The notes under the pieces were generated by a model. The model was not told the origin of the DNA. It did no database searches and saw only the letters and a list, made by a program, of their open reading frames with translations. A stretch of 64,000 bases of DNA from Alphaproteobacteria bacterium (GTDB lineage: Bacteria; Pseudomonadota; Alphaproteobacteria; UBA8366; Aestuariispiraceae), in contig JANSXE010000003.1 of NCBI GenBank assembly GCA_024743195.1, forward strand, positions 310,001-374,000, in the 5' to 3' direction. Below are positions 59,002-64,000 of the stretch, one piece after another (positions within the stretch are counted from its first letter, which is position 1; each line of letters begins with the position of its first letter). Both the position numbers and the translations under genes were made by a program.

Positions 59002-61260
59002 ATGGAAAACGGCGGGTTCAGTTTTTCACGACATGCGCTCTCCCCAAATTCGGCGAGCGCGAAGTCTTATGTGATCCGGGGCTGGGTTGTAGCTGTTTTT
59101 CCGCGCGAGGCCGTCGGCGTCCTGTCGCTGGTCTGCTTCTGGATCGCTGTCGCCTTCACGTGGACCCTGTTGCCGCAGGGGTTGTTTGCGGGCACGGACG
59201 GTCGTTTGCTTCAGGTTCTGACGGATCACGCACAGACGTCCGGGGAGCTCTGGAAAACCAACAACGTCAATACCCTGCAAGGCGCCTTCAATCTTGCGCT
59301 GCCGGCGAACCATCTGCTCAGCACGACCTTTCCGCTGCTGATCTGGGATGGGTGGTTGGCGTTGTTCCTCGCTTGTATGGCGACTTTGATGGCCTTCACT
59401 GGCTCGGTCTATCTTTTGGCCCGGGCGGTTGGGTTGGGCCCCGGGCTGGCGTCCGCCGCGGTTCTGCTGTCTTGCTTGCAGACGGTCTACCCGTTCCAGC
59501 ACGAGTTCAGCACGTCGGTGCAGTTTCTGATCTGGCCGACGGCTTTCTTCTCAATCGCCCAATTCAATGTGCTCCTCGCTCTCCTCGCCGCACCGGACGG
59601 GCCCAGACTTGTCTGGCGTTATGCGGCGTTCCTAGGCGTGCTGGTCTGGGCTATTGCGGCGGAGCCGCTTTGGGCTTTGGTGAACGGGTTGTTCTATGCC
59701 CCGTTCTTCGCGATTTTTCTCCTGGCCAAGGGGCGCTCATTGTTGCGCCACGGGGTCTTCTTGGTCGGTATTCTTGCGATCGTCGCGACCTCCGGGCTGC
59801 TTCAGTATCTCTACACGCTCGGGGTGGGGAACTCTCGTTCCATGGTCATGGAGGCGTGGCGCGGCGCCGGCCTCCCCGAGTATGCGTCCAGCGTGTTCTC
59901 CGGCGAGGAAACGCTTGCGCTGCAAGTCTTTGTGCTCTTCGCAATTGCTTTTGGCGCGCTCTTCGTCAAGGGCGGGCTGCGCGTTGTTTCTCTCGGGCTT
60001 TTTCTCCTGTTGGCGGGGCTCTACGCGGGGGCGATCTATTACGTTGCATTCGCCCAGACTTGGCGATACCTGATGCCTCTTTACTATGAAAGCCACGTTT
60101 ATCAGGTCTTCATCGTGGCGAGCCTAGCCGTGGTCAAGCGACTCCTCGATCAGGCGGCGTCCGGCGCGTCGGGGTTGCAGGGCGGGGCCGTCGGACGGGT
60201 TGGGACGGCCGGGCTTGCACTACTGCCCGCTCTCGCGGCGCTTTTCTACGCGGTCAACATCGCACCCGATCGGTTGGATAGGTACGTGGAGTCGCTCGAC
60301 CCCTACCGAGCGCCGGCTGAAGTCGCCGCTGCAACGCTTCGGCATGGACGCGCCGACGAGACTGAGGCGCCATTCTCCGTGGCCGTCCTGAACATCGGAC
60401 CGAAACAGACCCCGGCCTTCGATCACGTCGTCGGAAGCTTGATTCGATCTGACGTGCGTACGATGAATGAGTATGCCCAGACTGTGACTCCACCGGCTCA
60501 GTTCCTTGTGACTCGGCTCACAGAGTCGGCCGACGCAGTCGCGAGCATGCCGCCGCCGTATCGATACTACCGCGTGCGTTTCAACAAGCTTACCTTGGCG
60601 GGGTTCCAGGAGAACCTGTTTCGCGCGTTTGGCGCGAAAGCGGTCGTCTCCGGCGCCCCTCTTGCGCATCCGGCCTTGGAGGCGAGGCGGCGCGTTGACT
60701 TGTCGGACGGCGGGGTGTCGTACGTCTATCGGCTTCGCGATGCGACGTTCGTTCTCAAACCGCGCGAGGCGCTCACGGTTTCGTCCTTTCCCGACGTGAT
60801 CGACGTCATGCGGCGGCCCGACATCGACGTGCGCGAGACGCTGATCATCGAGGACCCGTCAGCGCTCGGAGCGTTCGGCCGCGCCGAATCGGCCGCTTTC
60901 CGGGTCGGGCGCAATCGTCTTCACGTCTCGGTGAAGGCCGCGGGGCCGACGGTCGTCGCCCTGCCGGTCTATTTCTCCCACTGCTGGGAGGTCGCCGCGC
61001 CGGAGACGGCGGGCGCGCGGATTTTCCGCGCGAACGGCGCCTTCACGGGGCTTGCGGTGAATGGCTCGGCGGACGTTACGCTTCGCTTCACCTATGGGCT
61101 TTTATCGGCCGGATGCCGTGTGGACGACATGGATGACTGGCGCGACGATATCACTGCCATGGCGGCCGGCCCCGGTCTTTGGAATGAGGAGGAGTTCCTC
61201 ATCTACGCTGCGACGCCGGGTGAGCGTCTGCGGGAAGCCGTGATGAAAGCCCAATGGTAG
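59002..61260 (+). CDS. polytopic membrane protein, YfhO/GT-C-like
   Basis: ~750 aa, many TM segments; C-terminal VALPVYFSHCWEV...ARIFRANGAFTGLAVNGSADVTLRFTYG resembles YfhO-type C-terminal domains. Confidence 0.65.
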   Translation: MENGGFSFSRHALSPNSASAKSYVIRGWVVAVFPREAVGVLSLVCFWIAVAFTWTLLPQGLFAGTDGRLLQVLTDHAQTSGELWKTNNVNTLQGAFNLALPANHLLSTTFPLLIWDGWLALFLACMATLMAFTGSVYLLARAVGLGPGLASAAVLLSCLQTVYPFQHEFSTSVQFLIWPTAFFSIAQFNVLLALLAAPDGPRLVWRYAAFLGVLVWAIAAEPLWALVNGLFYAPFFAIFLLAKGRSLLRHGVFLVGILAIVATSGLLQYLYTLGVGNSRSMVMEAWRGAGLPEYASSVFSGEETLALQVFVLFAIAFGALFVKGGLRVVSLGLFLLLAGLYAGAIYYVAFAQTWRYLMPLYYESHVYQVFIVASLAVVKRLLDQAASGASGLQGGAVGRVGTAGLALLPALAALFYAVNIAPDRLDRYVESLDPYRAPAEVAAATLRHGRADETEAPFSVAVLNIGPKQTPAFDHVVGSLIRSDVRTMNEYAQTVTPPAQFLVTRLTESADAVASMPPPYRYYRVRFNKLTLAGFQENLFRAFGAKAVVSGAPLAHPALEARRRVDLSDGGVSYVYRLRDATFVLKPREALTVSSFPDVIDVMRRPDIDVRETLIIEDPSALGAFGRAESAAFRVGRNRLHVSVKAAGPTVVALPVYFSHCWEVAAPETAGARIFRANGAFTGLAVNGSADVTLRFTYGLLSAGCRVDDMDDWRDDITAMAAGPGLWNEEEFLIYAATPGERLREAVMKAQW

Positions 61261-62042
61261 GGCCCGCTGCGGACAGCCGTTCCAGTGCTCTGAAGAGCAT
61301 TGGGCTTCTCGTCCTTCTGATCGTCATTCCGGTTCTTCTTGTGCAGTCGGCGAAGCAATGGCGCGCCGGGCTGTACGCCCAGATGGGATTTGCCCAGGCG
61401 GAGGAGATTGTCTCGCAATGGCGTTTGGTTTCGTCGGTCTGTGACGCTCAAGAGCTGCCACGACTTGTTGACGAGAATCCACGATGGCGCATGTCGCCTT
61501 GGGGAGGGTCGATCGCCTTGGCGTGCCAGGGAGGAGCCCGCGTTGTGAGCCTTGGCGTTTGGCGACCGATTTGCGCCAAGCTTGCGAACGAACTGAATCA
61601 GCGCGGATTGAGTTTCACCGTGTCGGGAAGGCTCGCAGAGCGGTCGCGCGATTGGTTCAACTGCGACGGGTCCGTCGCGATCATCTTCCCAGATCTCGAT
61701 TATCCCAGCGCGGCGATCTCCCGCGCCGAGGCGATCCTCCAGGAGTGGCGGGCGCTCTCGCCTGCCTGCGACCCGTCTTTGACTGCGGAGGAAGTGAAGC
61801 GACGCGAACCATGGCGCTCTTCGAGTTGGGGCGGGTCGGTGGCCTTGGCGTGCCTTGGGTCGGCGCGCGCGATAAGTTTTGAAGTCTGGCCGCCCATCTG
61901 CGAGGGTTTGGCGGAGTTGGCCGGCGCGCGCGGCTTACGCTTCACGCTGAATGGGGTTTGGAGTGACGATCTGCCCTCCTTTGAAAACTGTGCGGGCAGT
62001 CTCGCATTGGTTTATTCCGATGAAACGCGGCCGGAAGAGTGA
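61254..62042 (+). CDS. membrane-anchored protein with two tandem ~100-aa Cys-containing repeats
   Basis: One N-terminal TM; repeat pair AEEIVSQWRLVSSVCD...SPWGGSIALACQGGAR...WRPICAKLA...NCDGSVAI / AEAILQEWRALSPACD...SSWGGSVALACLGSAR...WPPICEGLA...NCAGSLAL. Confidence 0.75.
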   Translation: MVGPAADSRSSALKSIGLLVLLIVIPVLLVQSAKQWRAGLYAQMGFAQAEEIVSQWRLVSSVCDAQELPRLVDENPRWRMSPWGGSIALACQGGARVVSLGVWRPICAKLANELNQRGLSFTVSGRLAERSRDWFNCDGSVAIIFPDLDYPSAAISRAEAILQEWRALSPACDPSLTAEEVKRREPWRSSSWGGSVALACLGSARAISFEVWPPICEGLAELAGARGLRFTLNGVWSDDLPSFENCAGSLALVYSDETRPEE

Positions 62043-62086
62043 TGAAGGCGGCGCCGCTCTGCGCAACGGTGCGGCTGCTTTGTTGA

Positions 62087-63103
62087 ATGAGGGGGGGGAT
62101 CTTGGGTTCGCGAACGAAAAGCACTGAGCCCGCGGGAAACGACGGACAGGATCGCATCGAGATTTCCGTTCTTGTCCCTTTTTACAATGAAGAGGACAAT
62201 GTCGAGCCGCTCTATCGAGAACTCGTCGAGGTCCTGGAGGCCGACGGCCGGCGCTTTGAGCTGGTTTTCGTGAATGACGGCAGCAGGGACGGGACGACGG
62301 ACGTCCTAGACCGACTCGCCGAGGCGGATTCGCGGGTCGTTGCGATTCATCTTGTCCGGAACTTCGGACAAACGGCGGCCATGTCAGCGGCGATCGACCA
62401 GGCGGCGGGCGAGCTGATGGTGGGATTGGACGGCGACCGGCACAACGATCCCAACGACATCCCCGAGATGCTTGAGAAGCTGAATGAGGGCTTCGACGTC
62501 GTGTCCGGGTGGCGCCGCGACCGGAAGGACTCGCGCTCGCGAACCCTGCCGAGCCAGATTGCCAACTGGCTCATCTCTCGCGTTTCCGGCGTCCAACTGC
62601 ACGACTACGGCTGTTCCCTGAAAGTCTACCGCAGAGACGTCATCAAGGGTGTGCGGCTCTATGGGGAGATGCACCGGTTCATTCCGATCTATACGAAATG
62701 GATGGGCGGGCGCGTCACGGAGATGGTGGTGAACCACCGTCCGCGCGTCGCAGGAAAGTCCAAATACGGTATGAAGCGTATCTTCAAAGTCGTGCTCGAT
62801 TTGCTGTTGGTGCGTTTTCTGGACCGTTACCTCACGAAGCCAATTCACTTTTTTGGCGGGGCCGGTTTGATTTCAATCGGTTTGGCTTTTCTGGCAGGGC
62901 TGTACGCCCTGTTCTTGAAGCTCTTCGAGGGGGTCTCCTACATTGAAACGCCGCTGCCGCTGCTCAGCGCCATGGGCTTCATGATCGGCGTCCTTCTTGT
63001 GCTGATGGGCATTCTGGCGGAGCTGATCGTGCGCACCTATTTCGAGGGCCAGGACAAACGCACCTATCAGGTTCGCGTCATTCGCAACGGCGAAGAGGCC
63101 TAG
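62087..63103 (+). CDS. polyprenyl-phosphate glycosyltransferase (GT2, DPM1/GtrB-like)
   Basis: ISVLVPFYNEEDNVEPLYREL, VRNFGQTAAMSAAIDQAAGELMVGLDGDRHNDPNDIPEML, two C-terminal TM segments. Confidence 0.92.
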   Translation: MRGGILGSRTKSTEPAGNDGQDRIEISVLVPFYNEEDNVEPLYRELVEVLEADGRRFELVFVNDGSRDGTTDVLDRLAEADSRVVAIHLVRNFGQTAAMSAAIDQAAGELMVGLDGDRHNDPNDIPEMLEKLNEGFDVVSGWRRDRKDSRSRTLPSQIANWLISRVSGVQLHDYGCSLKVYRRDVIKGVRLYGEMHRFIPIYTKWMGGRVTEMVVNHRPRVAGKSKYGMKRIFKVVLDLLLVRFLDRYLTKPIHFFGGAGLISIGLAFLAGLYALFLKLFEGVSYIETPLPLLSAMGFMIGVLLVLMGILAELIVRTYFEGQDKRTYQVRVIRNGEEA

Positions 63104-63111
63104 CGCGCGCC

Positions 63112-64000
63112 ATGTGCGGAATCGCAGGATTCGTGGGGAGCGGCGACCGGCGCGATCTGGAAGCAATGACCGACGCTCTTGTTCATCGCGGTCCTGATGC
63201 GTGCGGCTACCATGTTGATCCGTCGCGCCGCCTCCATTTCGGGCATCGGCGTTTGTCGATCCGCGATTTGTCCGGCGGCGGCCAACCGATGTGGAGCCGC
63301 GATGGCGCGCTTTGCGTGATCTACAACGGCGAGATTTTCAACTTCGAGGAATTGCGTGCGCAACTGGAAGCGGCGGGCCATCGCTTCGAGACGAGCCATT
63401 CCGACACCGAGGTTCTGATTCACGGCTACAGGGAGTGGGGCGAGGGGGTTGCGGAACGGCTCAACGGCCAGTTCGCGTTCGCGATCTTCGATAGGGGGCG
63501 GGAGCGGCTGTATCTGGCGCGAGACCGTTTCGGCGAAAAGCCGCTCTATTACGCCGCTCGTCCTGATCTGTTCGCTTTCGCCAGTGAATTGAGCGCGCTT
63601 GCGAAACACAGTGATGTGAAGACGGAGATGTCGCAACGCGCGCTGCAGAAATTGTTTGCCTACGGGTATCTGCCGGCTCCGAACGCGCTCTATCACGGCA
63701 CTGCGAAACTGCCCGGCGGACACTTTATGACGGTCGATCTTCGATCCCTTTCCATGGAGATCAAACGCTATTGGCGCTTTTCGCTCGAGCCGGACGAGGC
63801 GATGGCCGCGCGCGGCGAAGACGCCCTGGCGGAGGAACTGCGCGGGCTCCTCGTTCAGGCGGTCGAACGGCGGTTGGTGAGCGATGTTCCGATCGGCGTC
63901 TTCCTCAGCGGAGGGGTCGATTCCAGCGGCATTCTCGCCGCCGCGGCCACGCGTGCGCCGGCCAAGACCCTGCGAAGCTTCACCATCGGATTCCAAGAAC
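63112..64000 (+). CDS. asparagine synthase (glutamine-hydrolysing), second copy, truncated by the window end
   Basis: MCGIAGFVGSGDRRDLEAMTDALVHRGPDACGYH, YNGEIFNFEELRAQLEAAGHRF, LARDRFGEKPLYYA, VPIGVFLSGGVDSSGIL; open at the window edge. Confidence 0.92.
   Translation, partial: MCGIAGFVGSGDRRDLEAMTDALVHRGPDACGYHVDPSRRLHFGHRRLSIRDLSGGGQPMWSRDGALCVIYNGEIFNFEELRAQLEAAGHRFETSHSDTEVLIHGYREWGEGVAERLNGQFAFAIFDRGRERLYLARDRFGEKPLYYAARPDLFAFASELSALAKHSDVKTEMSQRALQKLFAYGYLPAPNALYHGTAKLPGGHFMTVDLRSLSMEIKRYWRFSLEPDEAMAARGEDALAEELRGLLVQAVERRLVSDVPIGVFLSGGVDSSGILAAAATRAPAKTLRSFTIGFQE

Overview
High-GC window, probably from an alphaproteobacterium (inferred from the gene families and the ssb-gyrA-coaD order; no database search was run). 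There are three zones. (1) 1-15.9 kb, mixed chromosomal genes: HTH regulator, 1-Cys peroxiredoxin, three histone-deacetylase-fold amidohydrolases, DUF192, O-methyltransferase, HPPD, a TackOD1/degenerate-GGDEF-like protein followed by a BcsA-like GT2 and a HlyD-like protein, Nudix, and an orphan CheZ. (2) 16-27.3 kb: an IS630-family element with a -1 frameshift, flanked by two fragments that look like the two ends of one destroyed sugar-nucleotide epimerase gene, then a Liv-type ABC transporter operon, ssb, gyrA and coaD. (3) 27.3-64 kb: a large surface-polysaccharide locus with Wzm/Wzt-type ABC export, an O-antigen ligase-like protein, two asparagine synthases, at least eight methyltransferase-like proteins, epimerases, and a set of genes resembling a dedicated heptose or higher-sugar pathway (split transketolase, SIS isomerase, HAD, kinase, Zn-dehydrogenase, a domain-swapped HldE-like protein and a nucleotidyltransferase). 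The best candidates for something undescribed are two ~650-aa paralogs of a family I do not recognise (31996-33954 and 43711-45672), the locus-encoded heptose-like pathway with swapped HldE domains, the TackOD1-GT2-HlyD module, and a small membrane-anchored protein made of two Cys-rich repeats (61254-62042). No tRNA, rRNA or CRISPR array was seen. Start codons are estimates.
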